A stretch of 64,000 nucleotides of DNA from Pseudomonas fluorescens. GTDB taxonomy: Bacteria > Pseudomonadota > Gammaproteobacteria > Pseudomonadales > Pseudomonadaceae. Under the pieces are notes generated by a model that saw only the letters and a program-made list of their open reading frames with translations, searched no databases and was not told where the DNA came from. The number at the start of each line of letters is the position of its first letter. Position 1 is the stretch's first letter. The position numbers and the translations under genes were made by a program. Below are positions 26,722 through 34,309 of the stretch, one piece after another. The DNA is taken from assembly GCF_005938625.1 (NCBI RefSeq), contig NZ_VCNJ01000008.1, forward strand, positions 124,001 to 188,000. The letters are read 5' to 3'.

Positions 26722-26948
26722 AACGAATCTCCGTCTGGAACCGATGGATGATTCGCATATTCTTCGTCATCTTAAATATATATAGAAATCGTTTATACGC
26801 ACAAAGGTTATTCGTCGCATGGATGATGACCGAGAAGACCTTAGCGCCGCTAACCCTCCATGCAGCTGCTTAAGAGTCAAATCACTTGCACATCCGTTCG
26901 GCTCCATCGAAGCCTACGAACTGCAAGATAGCCACTGGGGGCAGCTAT

Positions 26949-27281
26949 CTACATCGACTTTACCGAGACAACGTCCACATACTTGTACTTCTTCCTAGCG
27001 GCTTTCACGGCCTCTTGCTCAGCAAGCAACGAGCTCAACGTATCAACCTCGTGAATCAACTCGGTCATTTTCCCCTCAAATTCGTTTCCAACCCTGAGAA
27101 TGACCTTCAGTCTAGGCGTAAAAGCTTTTGCCGCTTTCTTCTTGACTAGGGGAGCTGCTGGCTTTGTAGGCACTACTTCGGGCACATGCTCCTGTACTTG
27201 AGGAGCAGGCAACTGCTCTTCGGGCTGAGGCGTACCGAATAGAGCACGGCGCATTTCTTCTTCAGTTAATTCAGAGTTCAT
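26949..27281 (-). CDS. Hypothetical protein with Pro-rich linker and helical C-terminus
   Basis: This 110-residue protein begins MNSELTEEEMRRALFG after GAGATG. A Pro/Val/Glu-rich linker (27-50) and a basic KKKAAKAF patch follow, then a helical segment ending in a Lys-rich tail. Proteins with this look are common next to plasmid or island maintenance genes, but I do not recognise it. It lies 83 bp from the next gene, read the same way. Confidence 0.5.
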   Translation of the reverse strand: MNSELTEEEMRRALFGTPQPEEQLPAPQVQEHVPEVVPTKPAAPLVKKKAAKAFTPRLKVILRVGNEFEGKMTELIHEVDTLSSLLAEQEAVKAARKKYKYVDVVSVKSM

Positions 27282-27364
27282 AGAACATCTCAAAGGGACG
27301 CATTTCGCTGGGCAAGTTCTAATAGGATTGTTGCTGACCGGTGTTCGGGGAGCCTGCGGGGACG

Positions 27365-27730
27365 TCAAATCCCCAATTCGATTTCAATACAAGAGCCTCG
27401 CAGGGCTCGCGAAAGCTGCGCCTTTGGCAGCAGTGTAATGAGCCCATCAACTAAGTTGCTAGCGTGACGAGCGTATAGCGTGACTGTGCCTGGATCCGGC
27501 GTTCGGCCTGGCACGATAGCACCTACCCGCTGCTGGGCAATTTTCAGTATGCTCAAGACGTCCTGACTCACCTCATTGGTGGACAGGTGTTCAACCAATG
27601 GTCTGGGCGGAGGGGCGGCGCGGCTCCACATTTCCATGACCGCTTGGAGGAGCCCGTCTGAACCAAGATGCTCGAGGGCCATTTCCCACAGCTGACCTTC
27701 CTGCACCATATCCAGGCGAGCCCTAGTCAT
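27365..27730 (-). CDS. Hypothetical helical protein
   Basis: This 121-residue protein starts at the ATG at 27730 behind GGAA. It is helix-rich with no recognised motif. It is divergent from the exonuclease at 27747 with only 16 bp between starts, so the promoters must lie inside the genes or the two are not both strongly expressed. It probably forms an operon with the 26949 gene. Confidence 0.5.
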   Translation of the reverse strand: MTRARLDMVQEGQLWEMALEHLGSDGLLQAVMEMWSRAAPPPRPLVEHLSTNEVSQDVLSILKIAQQRVGAIVPGRTPDPGTVTLYARHASNLVDGLITLLPKAQLSRALRGSCIEIELGI

Positions 27731-27746
27731 TACGGAGTTCCGGCAA

Positions 27747-28214
27747 ATGAGGCTCTTTCTTGATTGCGAGTTTACCCAGCTCTCAGCCACAGCGAAGCTG
27801 ATATCACTCGCACTGGTAGCTGAGAATGGACGCGAATTCTACGTGGAATTGCTCGACACATGGCGAGTAGACGACTGCAGCGACTTCATCGTACAGATCG
27901 TTCTTCCGCAGCTCTGGGGCGGTGGCAATGCACAACCCATTATTGGGGCGAGAGCTGCACTGCTCGATTTCCTCGCGTCGTTCGACGAAGTCCTGGAAAT
28001 TGTCACAGACGCTCCACAGTTCGACTGGGAGCTTTTCTGCGAACTCGCATATGACGACGGCAAATGGCCAGGGAATGTTCGGAACTACCCCACGGACGCA
28101 ACCACTTTAGATGCCTCAAGTGACGGGGATCCGCTTCCGCATCACGCTCTCCTTGACGCCCGTATCATCGCTAGCATGTTCACCAAGAGCAATCCAAGGA
28201 GAGAGTTACCCTGA
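27747..28214 (+). CDS. DEDDh 3'-5' exonuclease-like protein (RNase AS/T type)
   Basis: This 155-residue protein has the DEDDh exonuclease residues: FLDCEFTQL (Asp6, Glu8), TDAPQFDWEL (Asp88 and Asp93) and HHALLDARII (His133, Asp137). The size and the opening match the small Rv2179c/RNase AS group, which trims RNA. A distant relative lies at 49675. It could degrade RNA or DNA ends in the cytoplasm. It is single-gene and divergent from 27730. Confidence 0.75.
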   Translation: MRLFLDCEFTQLSATAKLISLALVAENGREFYVELLDTWRVDDCSDFIVQIVLPQLWGGGNAQPIIGARAALLDFLASFDEVLEIVTDAPQFDWELFCELAYDDGKWPGNVRNYPTDATTLDASSDGDPLPHHALLDARIIASMFTKSNPRRELP

Positions 28215-28387
28215 GAAAGGGCAGTCAATCATTAGTATGTATGGGGCAATCGAGTGGAGTGAAATATGAAATGGAAAGCGCACACGACCGAGCAAGTCGC
28301 CGAGTTATTTGTGGGGACAACACGGAAGGTTATTTCCGCTTTCTTATCCGCGCATGCAGCAGAGGCCGTCGTCATTATTCGCTCAGC

Positions 28388-28453
28388 TTAATGTGCCCGG
28401 ATAGGGCCATTGAGCCCAAAAATGATGGTTAATGTGCCGTATTGGGTACATTA
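28388..28453. repeat. Tandem-palindrome site, copy 3
   Basis: Two inverted repeats, TAATGTGCCC/GGGCCATTG (28389-28411) and TAATGTGCC/GGGTACATTA (28430-28453), lie 41 bp apart with AAAAATGATGG between them. Similarity to copy 2 continues to about 28557 through the 3' end of a gene remnant. Confidence 0.7.
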
Positions 28454-28503
28454 GCCTTGCACATCATTCGGAGCGTCCGTTGCGTTAGTCTTCAAGACGG
28501 CAG

Positions 28504-28575
28504 TTAATTATCTGAGTCGTTAGGCTCATGGCGAGCCCAGTACAACGTAGCTACCGCAGTCCTCCACAGCAGTCC
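28504..28575 (-). pseudogene. Remnant 3' end of a DUF6998-like gene
   Basis: On the minus strand, codons ending at 28504 read TAVATLYWARHEPNDSDN and stop. The gene at 13788 ends SIAALRWARHEPSD. Nothing upstream continues the homology. This is a leftover tail beside an intact tandem-palindrome site, the trace of a lost module. Confidence 0.6.
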
Positions 28576-28615
28576 TTCCTGTGACATTTTTAGCCGGGAG
28601 CTGGACACTGGAAAA

Positions 28616-29107
28616 TCATTCGGAATCCGTTTGCTCGGACGTGATTGTTTTCAGATATCTGCGGACAGTCGATCTCGACAGATCCAGTCTCTCTGCGATT
28701 TCGGACACCGCAACTCCGGCACTGCGGAGGCGATCCGCTTCAGCCGCCTTTTGCGCAGCATCGGATCGGACGGGTCGACCAGGCGCCGGCTTTCCGTCTC
28801 GTGCCATTGACTCCATTTCCTGATCAACGCTTTCTTTTTTAATTCTGTTCAGCTGTTTGGAAATGCGTTTAAGGCCCTCCCCGAATGGCTCATTAGATTG
28901 CAGGGATGTCGCCATGAGAATCAGCGAGGCCGGCTCAACTTCCATTATCGCTGCAAGACGAATGAGCACATCAATCGTGATGTTCACCTCGCCACGCTCT
29001 ATCCGGCCCCAGTAGGAACGGTCAATCGTGATCAGGTTTTCCTGCGTAAAACCCTTTCTTCTACGCAGTGCTCGTACCACTACAGCTAGGGCTTCTGCGG
29101 CCTCCAT
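28616..29107 (-). CDS. XRE-family regulator with C-terminal resolvase-type HTH (copy 1)
   Basis: This 163-residue protein has an N-terminal Cro/C1-type helix-turn-helix (VVRALRRRKGFTQENL...YWGRIERGEVNITIDVLIRLA, about 8-55). Its C-terminal part, GVAVSEIAERLDLSRSTVRRYL, is a second helix-turn-helix like that of serine resolvases. A GRPVRSD linker joins them. GGGGA precedes the ATG at 29107. An inverted repeat upstream (29150-29185) fits autoregulation. The same two-HTH layout is seen at 46872. Confidence 0.8.
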   Translation of the reverse strand: MEAAEALAVVVRALRRRKGFTQENLITIDRSYWGRIERGEVNITIDVLIRLAAIMEVEPASLILMATSLQSNEPFGEGLKRISKQLNRIKKESVDQEMESMARDGKPAPGRPVRSDAAQKAAEADRLRSAGVAVSEIAERLDLSRSTVRRYLKTITSEQTDSE

Positions 29108-29149
29108 GACATTTCCCCAAGCAAATCGAGGATGAGGCCATATTGCGAA

Positions 29150-29185
29150 GCACCATAACACGGACTATCATCCTCATTATGGTGC
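29150..29185. promoter_or_regulatory. Inverted repeat, likely operator of the XRE regulator
   Basis: GCACCATAA and TTATGGTGC, perfectly complementary 9-mers separated by 18 bases, centre about 60 bp upstream of the XRE start at 29107. This suits a dimeric Cro/C1-type repressor. Confidence 0.65.
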
Positions 29186-29332
29186 GCTCGGCGCTTTCAG
29201 GCTGGCTTCCCTTGATCTGATTGACGTCTCCAGCCCCACACAGCTGGCGTGCGGAGAGGTTCCCACGAGGGGCGAGCGCAGACTAACGGGATTGAATTGT
29301 CAATTTCCGGGTTATTAATTGAGGTGAACCTT

Positions 29333-29725
29333 ATGGCTAGCGTCCAAGAGCCCGATTTTATGAAAGGGCCTAGAACGCCCCTCGAGGGCCTGACGGGTAC
29401 TTCCGAGGCTCGAGCTTTAGCAGTCGAACGATTTCCTAAAAAGCCTTACTGCCTAGTTCGCGACTGGACAATATTTCGTATTGAAGTTACCCGCGACGAA
29501 CTCTTCAAATGCCAGGCAGCGGGCCAACTCCCGATGATTCTGTTTGCTCACAACGTGGCCGAGGACAGCCAAGGCCGTTTCGAACGCGGCGATTGGGTTC
29601 GTTCAAGCATGTGCACCGGTCTCCACGACGGTGTTGCGTTCGAGACCAGAAACTCTGTTTACGTATTGATTGGCCCTGGTCATGAACAGCTCGCAAGCCT
29701 GAAAGACGTTTTCTCCCTCTTCTAA
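29333..29725 (+). CDS. Small protein, DUF6957-like
   Basis: This 130-residue protein starts at 29333 after GAGGTG. Its core (CLVRDWTIFRIEV ... LPMILFAHNVAEDS ... FERGDWVRSSMC ... FETRNSVYVLIGPG) resembles DUF6957, a family of unknown function common in Pseudomonas accessory DNA. It is the first of three small same-strand genes with gaps of 42 and 90 bp. The family call is tentative. Confidence 0.55.
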   Translation: MASVQEPDFMKGPRTPLEGLTGTSEARALAVERFPKKPYCLVRDWTIFRIEVTRDELFKCQAAGQLPMILFAHNVAEDSQGRFERGDWVRSSMCTGLHDGVAFETRNSVYVLIGPGHEQLASLKDVFSLF

Positions 29726-29767
29726 CCTGCGCTCTATATCGGAGCCCCTTCAGGCCAAGGACATACG

Positions 29768-30214
29768 ATGTTTAGAACACACGACGCCGACATGCTGGGC
29801 CTACCGGGCATGTTCGGTGAGGGTCAATACCAATGGCAACAGGTATCCAAAGTGCTTCGTAATCACTGGTATCACGTAACTGTCCAAGCCATGTACGAGG
29901 ACAGAACTTCAGAGGCGGTTCTGATGATCGACAGCGAACCACGGCTTCAGCAACTGCTGATTGCCCAGGACTCGGAGACGATCATCACAGAGGTGCAAGT
30001 AGTCACTCCCGCCTATATGAACGGAACGGGAGGCTGGCGAATGGAGACTCTAACCAAGGTGACGCTTGGCGAAGACGAGAACGAATGCGTTGTGTCTTTG
30101 TTGGAAGTGGAGACCGGCTCCAAGTACCACAGCTCTCACCAACCTGGCTTCACCACTGATGTGCTGAGCAACCTTCGTCCGATCTATCACGCAAACATGA
30201 TTCGTACAGCCTGA
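29768..30214 (+). CDS. Hypothetical protein
   Basis: This 148-residue soluble protein starts after AAGGA. Alternating hydrophobic strands (WYHVTVQAMY, SEAVLMIDSE, ETIITEVQVV) suggest a beta-rich fold. There is no signal peptide and no recognised family. It probably shares a transcript with the 29333 gene. Confidence 0.5.
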   Translation: MFRTHDADMLGLPGMFGEGQYQWQQVSKVLRNHWYHVTVQAMYEDRTSEAVLMIDSEPRLQQLLIAQDSETIITEVQVVTPAYMNGTGGWRMETLTKVTLGEDENECVVSLLEVETGSKYHSSHQPGFTTDVLSNLRPIYHANMIRTA

Positions 30215-30304
30215 GATTTACCAGGATTCCTGCACGATACCAGCACAGATGGTTGCGTGTGGTTTTCCTGGTAACGCCATACTGGCTGCGAAAGGAGCGC
30301 AAAT

Positions 30305-30688
30305 ATGCCGAACACTGTGGATGTAAATTTTCATGGAAAACGACACACAGATTTTGATCTTGCACGAATCCTAAAAGCACAGGCGCAATGCTTCGACAAA
30401 CCGATAACAGCCTATCTCTGCGGGGTATCCATAAAGGCTCGTGCTGGATTAGGTGTCGTGTTTGGTCACAACCGTAAAGACCAATATGGACGGTTCGGCG
30501 ACGGTCACCTGATTCGGACTTCTGACGTCATCAAAGCGGAGCGCGAGGGACGATTTTGGGTGCTGACCACAGTGGACTCACGATACGTGCTCGCGACGTT
30601 TCAGCGCGGCAATGGGCGTGCGAGCCTGCGAGATTTTCTACGTATTTCACAGGGTCAGTACCATTTCACTCCGCGAGTGTTGCAGTGA
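30305..30688 (+). CDS. Hypothetical protein
   Basis: This 127-residue protein starts after GGAG. It is basic, with GLGVVFGHNRKDQYGRFGDGHLIRTS in pattern, which might be a nucleic-acid-binding beta fold. No family was recognised. It converges with the AbiJ-like gene, with 42 bp between ends. Confidence 0.5.
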   Translation: MPNTVDVNFHGKRHTDFDLARILKAQAQCFDKPITAYLCGVSIKARAGLGVVFGHNRKDQYGRFGDGHLIRTSDVIKAEREGRFWVLTTVDSRYVLATFQRGNGRASLRDFLRISQGQYHFTPRVLQ

Positions 30689-30730
30689 CAGTCGCGCCCA
30701 TTAGCATGAATGGAAATCACCATCCTCCGC

Positions 30731-31546
30731 TCAATCTGGCTCGTCCGCCTGCGTACTTTTAATGAGGTAATTACCGAGAGAGGCACATAGGCCAACTATC
30801 AACTCAGCCTCATAGAAGGAAGGCTCTCGCCCTTCGCGTATGTGCCGACCATTTTCAGATGCGTAACCCCAAGCTTTTGCTACAGCCTGATCCAGTGGGG
30901 GAGGAATGATGGTGTTGTGTCGTTTGAGAATGTCACCCAAATTCGCTTTGACATCACCAGTGATTTCTCGGGCAACACACTCTAATGATGCCATAGCATG
31001 TTGGATGGCACCTGTTGGATCAGGAGAGGGGCGACGGGAGAGATCACCTATTGCTTCGTGCAGCTCCTTACCCGCTGTCACATGACCGTATTCGCTCTCT
31101 GTCTCCCTAGCATTCTTTACGATGACTTCGAATGACTCCGGGCCACGAATTTCGACCAGGCCATCTGCAAGCTTCCAACCAATGCCATTCTCTACGAAAT
31201 AGTCATTCAACTCGGTGTGAAAATGTTCGTACGTATCCGGGTTGTAGTTGTGCTGACCCAAGTCGGCCTGGATGCGTTCGATTACGTCATAAACTTTGTA
31301 CCACTTACATTCTTGGAGAAGATTGTTCACCTCCCAGTCAACGTTGGGAAATTCGCTCCAGTTATTCGGGTCAGGCTGTTTTTTTAGGGCTTTACAAAGA
31401 ATGGCCCGCAGGCCTGAGGGCTTGAATCCGCACTCGTAGGCCAGTTGAACCAAATACCCTCGTAGCTCCTCTGGCGCATCCTCCCTGATGGTGATTTCAC
31501 TCTCTTGGGTGCTATGAAATCCGTTGCGCTTGGAAAAAGAGTCTTT
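30731..31546 (-). CDS. AbiJ-like protein (AbiJ N-terminal domain 4), candidate abortive infection
   Basis: This 271-residue protein begins MKDSFSKRNGF and continues with ITIREDAPEELRGYLVQLAY, which fits the AbiJ_NTD4 domain (about 1-110). The C-terminal part (170-265) holds the GYASENGRHIREG segment with an R-x-H, like the HEPN-type end of AbiJ proteins, probably an RNA-cleaving or sensing unit. I chose the ATG at 31546 because GGAAACGGG precedes it; an in-frame ATG at 31573 has no ribosome-binding site. It stands alone. A phage-defence role follows from family knowledge. Confidence 0.7.
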   Translation of the reverse strand, partial: KDSFSKRNGFHSTQESEITIREDAPEELRGYLVQLAYECGFKPSGLRAILCKALKKQPDPNNWSEFPNVDWEVNNLLQECKWYKVYDVIERIQADLGQHNYNPDTYEHFHTELNDYFVENGIGWKLADGLVEIRGPESFEVIVKNARETESEYGHVTAGKELHEAIGDLSRRPSPDPTGAIQHAMASLECVAREITGDVKANLGDILKRHNTIIPPPLDQAVAKAWGYASENGRHIREGREPSFYEAELIVGLCASLGNYLIKSTQADEPD

Positions 31547-31573
31547 CATCCCGTTTCCGCTCCGTTGATCCAT

Positions 31574-31948
31574 GTTTGATCAAGCTAAAGTTTTTCCGGA
31601 TCCGTGTCTATTGCTCAGGCTCTCATAGCAGCAGAGGAGCCGGCACGCTTACGAGATGGCCCATCCTAGCGCTGGACGCCAACCTGCTTTCCCAAAGCTG
31701 ATCGTCATTTTCTGCGTGGATCGCGAGCTTTATGCCACATCCGAAAACCTGAGAGCTTTTGGGAAGGCTCACTTATTGATTCAGAGTCAACGCTGGAAAA
31801 CCTTCCGAAATTTGCGAGCAAGAAACTGTTCATTCGATTGCATTGATATTAAAAATCAACAAAGGGCCGTTGAAAGCCTACCAACTGGATGGTAGCTTTG
31901 TTGCAGATTTTAAATTCGTGCAACCAACGCCATCCCTGTGAGAATCCC
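31574..31948. other. 375 bp intergenic before the thiosulfinate-type cluster
   Basis: There is no supported gene. The stretch should hold the promoter of the 31949-33679 operon and that of the leftward AbiJ-like gene. I see no clear palindrome. Confidence 0.45.
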
Positions 31949-32281
31949 ATGCAAGATTGGAAGCAAACCCGCAAAGACATCAATACTCGTTTGGTAGAGC
32001 TCAACGGCCTGTCGCCGGAAACAATGAAGGGCATGGCCGCACTCGGCGCCGCCGGTGGGAAAACCAACCATCTGGACGCCAAGACTCGCGAGCTCATTTC
32101 CCTTGCAGTGGCCGTGACGACACGCTGCGATGGTTGCATTGCCTTCCACGCGGCTGAAGCCAAGAAGCTCGGTATAACCAGTGAAGAGGTAGCTGAAGCT
32201 TTGGGTGTGGCCATCAACATGAACGCCGGGGCTGCGATGGTTTACAGCACCCACGTACTCGACGCGTTCGACAAGTCCTAA
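31949..32281 (+). CDS. Carboxymuconolactone decarboxylase/AhpD-like protein
   Basis: This 110-residue protein of the AhpD/CMD fold has the redox pair in TRCDGCIAFH (Cys-x-x-Cys with the nearby His), the peroxidase-reductase type of active site. It should reduce peroxides or disulfides in the cytoplasm. The ATG at 31949 gives the usual family N-terminus. First gene of a unit with the flavin reductase and the tautomerase. An AhpD-like gene is a standard member of the allicin/thiosulfinate tolerance clusters of Pseudomonas and Pantoea. Confidence 0.85.
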   Translation: MQDWKQTRKDINTRLVELNGLSPETMKGMAALGAAGGKTNHLDAKTRELISLAVAVTTRCDGCIAFHAAEAKKLGITSEEVAEALGVAINMNAGAAMVYSTHVLDAFDKS

Positions 32282-32323
32282 CTCAAACGCCGAATTCAAC
32301 CCTTAACGACGTCGAGATTAATC

Positions 32324-33430
32324 ATGAATAAGCTGTTCACTCCTTACGATCTAGCCGGTACTCCTTTGAAAAACCGCGTTGTCATGGCCCCTATGACTCG
32401 CACCCGAACCTTGAACAACATTCCGAATGAATCCAACGCGCTTTACTACGCACAACGAGCTTCTGCCGGCTTGCTGATCACCGAAGGCCTGCCTATTTCC
32501 GATGAGGCTCGCGGCTATCTGTACACCCCTGGCATTTACGAAGATGTGCACTTACCAGGCTGGCGCAAAGTGACGGAAGCGGTGCACGCCAAGGGCGGGA
32601 AGATTTTTGCTCAGCTTTGGCACGTAGGGCGTATGTCCCACACCTCGGTACACGGCATGGTGCCGGTCTCCTCGGGCACAGTGCCTGCGGTGGACACTAC
32701 GGTGTATGCCTGGATCGAACCTGGCAAAGCTGGCCCGGTACAGCCCAGCGCTCCACGTGCGCTGGAAACTGAAGAAGTGAAACGCGTCATCGCTGACTTC
32801 GTGAAGTCTGCACGGATGGCCGTGGACGCCGGCTTTGACGGTATCGAAATCATGGCAGCCAACGGCTTCCTGTTCGACCAATTCCTGAGCAGCGCCCTGA
32901 ACACTCGTACTGATCAGTACGGTGGCTCCATTGCCAACCGTCAGCGCTTCCTGCTGGAAACCATTGATGCGATTGCTGCTGAAATCGGCGGATCGAAGAT
33001 CGGTGTGCGCTTCTCTCCATTTGGTCGACTGTATGACTTCGGTGTGTACGAAGGCGAAGAAGAAACCTGGATGAGCATGGCGGCTGCTCTCAACGAAAGA
33101 GAGCTGGCATTTGTTCACCTGAACTACCAGCCGACCATCCTGGCCGCGCAAACGCCACCAGGTTTCGGTGCTGCGTTCCGTGAAGCGTACAAGGGCACCT
33201 TGATGGCTGCGGGCGGCTTCACCAAAGAGATCGCAGAGTCTGAGCTGGCCAAAGGCGAGCTAGATCTGATTGCCTTTGGCACCGCCTACATTGCCAACCC
33301 TGATCTGGTAAAGCGTATGCAGAACGATTGGCCATTGGCCGAGGGTGATCGCGCGACCTACTACGGCGTAAGTGGTTCGATTGATAAGGGCTACACCGAC
33401 TATCCAGAATACGCAGCGACCAAAGCCTGA
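32324..33430 (+). CDS. Old yellow enzyme family alkene reductase (NemA-like)
   Basis: This 368-residue FMN-dependent TIM-barrel enzyme opens with LFTPYDLAGTPLKNRVVMAPMTR, typical of the family, with GGKIFAQLWHVGRMSH at about 95-110, GFDGIEIMAANGFLFDQFL at about 173-191, and AAGGFTKE near the phosphate site. Members reduce activated C=C bonds and nitro compounds using NAD(P)H. Usual full length. Second gene of the AhpD-OYE-tautomerase unit, in line with electrophile detoxification. The HG pair of many relatives reads AN here (MAANG), a visible deviation. Confidence 0.9.
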   Translation: MNKLFTPYDLAGTPLKNRVVMAPMTRTRTLNNIPNESNALYYAQRASAGLLITEGLPISDEARGYLYTPGIYEDVHLPGWRKVTEAVHAKGGKIFAQLWHVGRMSHTSVHGMVPVSSGTVPAVDTTVYAWIEPGKAGPVQPSAPRALETEEVKRVIADFVKSARMAVDAGFDGIEIMAANGFLFDQFLSSALNTRTDQYGGSIANRQRFLLETIDAIAAEIGGSKIGVRFSPFGRLYDFGVYEGEEETWMSMAAALNERELAFVHLNYQPTILAAQTPPGFGAAFREAYKGTLMAAGGFTKEIAESELAKGELDLIAFGTAYIANPDLVKRMQNDWPLAEGDRATYYGVSGSIDKGYTDYPEYAATKA

Positions 33431-33460
33431 TATTCCTTCACAAACATTTAGGAGAACACC

Positions 33461-33679
33461 ATGCCACTCGTAACTATCAAAGGGATTGAAGGCGTTTTTT
33501 CCGACGAGCAAAAGGCTGAGGTCATTCGCAAAGTGACCGACGCCATGGTGTCAGTTGAAGGCGAAAACATGCGCGCCCTCACCTGGGTCATCTTCGAAGA
33601 AGTGAAAAGTGGAGACTGGGGTATTGCTGGCAACCCCGTGACCGCGCAGGAAGTATTGAAGCTGCAAGCCGGCCAGTAA
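33461..33679 (+). CDS. 4-oxalocrotonate tautomerase family protein
   Basis: This 72-residue protein begins with Met-Pro, so the catalytic N-terminal Pro1 would be exposed after Met removal. The rest (VTIKGIEGVFSDEQKAEVIRKVTDAM ... WGIAG) follows the tautomerase fold. It would isomerise small unsaturated acids or react with electrophiles. It ends the unit, being followed by a strong terminator at 33700. Confidence 0.9.
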   Translation: MPLVTIKGIEGVFSDEQKAEVIRKVTDAMVSVEGENMRALTWVIFEEVKSGDWGIAGNPVTAQEVLKLQAGQ

Positions 33680-33699
33680 GGCTTCACCTTCAGGTCATT

Positions 33700-33750
33700 A
33701 GCTCCCTGTTTGTTGAGTGCGATTATGCTCAGCGAACAGGGAGCTTTTTC
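33700..33750 (+). terminator. Rho-independent terminator
   Basis: An AGCTCCCTGTT / AACAGGGAGCT stem with a 24-base loop is followed by TTTTT. It separates the tautomerase from kefF, so kefFC needs its own promoter. Confidence 0.85.
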
Positions 33751-33787
33751 CGTTCTTAAAGAACGCCAGGTTTGTGGGGATTACTCC

Positions 33788-34309
33788 GTGATTCTGATCA
33801 TTTACGCCCATCCTTACCCTGACAAATCTCACGTCAACAAGCTGATGCTTAAGCTAGCAGCCAATCATCCTGATGTCGTAATACGTTCGCTGTACGACCT
33901 ATATCCCGATTTCAATATCGACGTTGAAGCTGAGCAGAGGGCGGTGGAACAGGCAGATCTCCTGGTTCTGCAACATCCTATGTATTGGTACAGCTATCCG
34001 CCCCTTTTAAAGCTGTGGATCGATAAGGTCTTCACTCAGGGCTGGGCCTATGGCTCAGGCGCTGTTGCCTTAAAAAACAAAAATCTGCTGTGGGCTGTAA
34101 CTACGGGCGGAGAACATGATCATTTTGAAGGCGGCGACCACCCAGGTTTTGCGGTGCTGTCCCAGCCCATTCAGGCGACGGCGAATTACTGCGGGATGCG
34201 TTGGTTGAGTCCAGTCGCAGTCCATGGTGCTTACAGAGCAGATCAAACCGCATTGCTCAAACAGATTCGGAATTATGGCGAGCGCCTGACGTCATGGAGG
34301 GAAGATTGA
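33788..34309 (+). CDS. kefF: KefF-like quinone oxidoreductase, KefC ancillary subunit
   Basis: This 173-residue flavodoxin-fold protein reads VILIIYAHPYPDKSHVN at the start (FMN phosphate loop), QHPMYWYSYPPLLKLWIDKVF at about 65-85, and LWAVTTGGEHDHF later, all typical of KefF. It binds FMN, reduces quinones and activates KefC. I chose the GTG at 33788, with GGGGA upstream; an ATG at 33710 lies within the terminator. Its stop is directly followed by the kefC start, the canonical pairing. Confidence 0.85.
   Translation: MILIIYAHPYPDKSHVNKLMLKLAANHPDVVIRSLYDLYPDFNIDVEAEQRAVEQADLLVLQHPMYWYSYPPLLKLWIDKVFTQGWAYGSGAVALKNKNLLWAVTTGGEHDHFEGGDHPGFAVLSQPIQATANYCGMRWLSPVAVHGAYRADQTALLKQIRNYGERLTSWRED

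Noticed and set aside
28241..28432. Frame of 63 codons overlapping tandem-palindrome copy 3
   Set aside because: It runs into the repeat, and its composition is unlike that of a protein.
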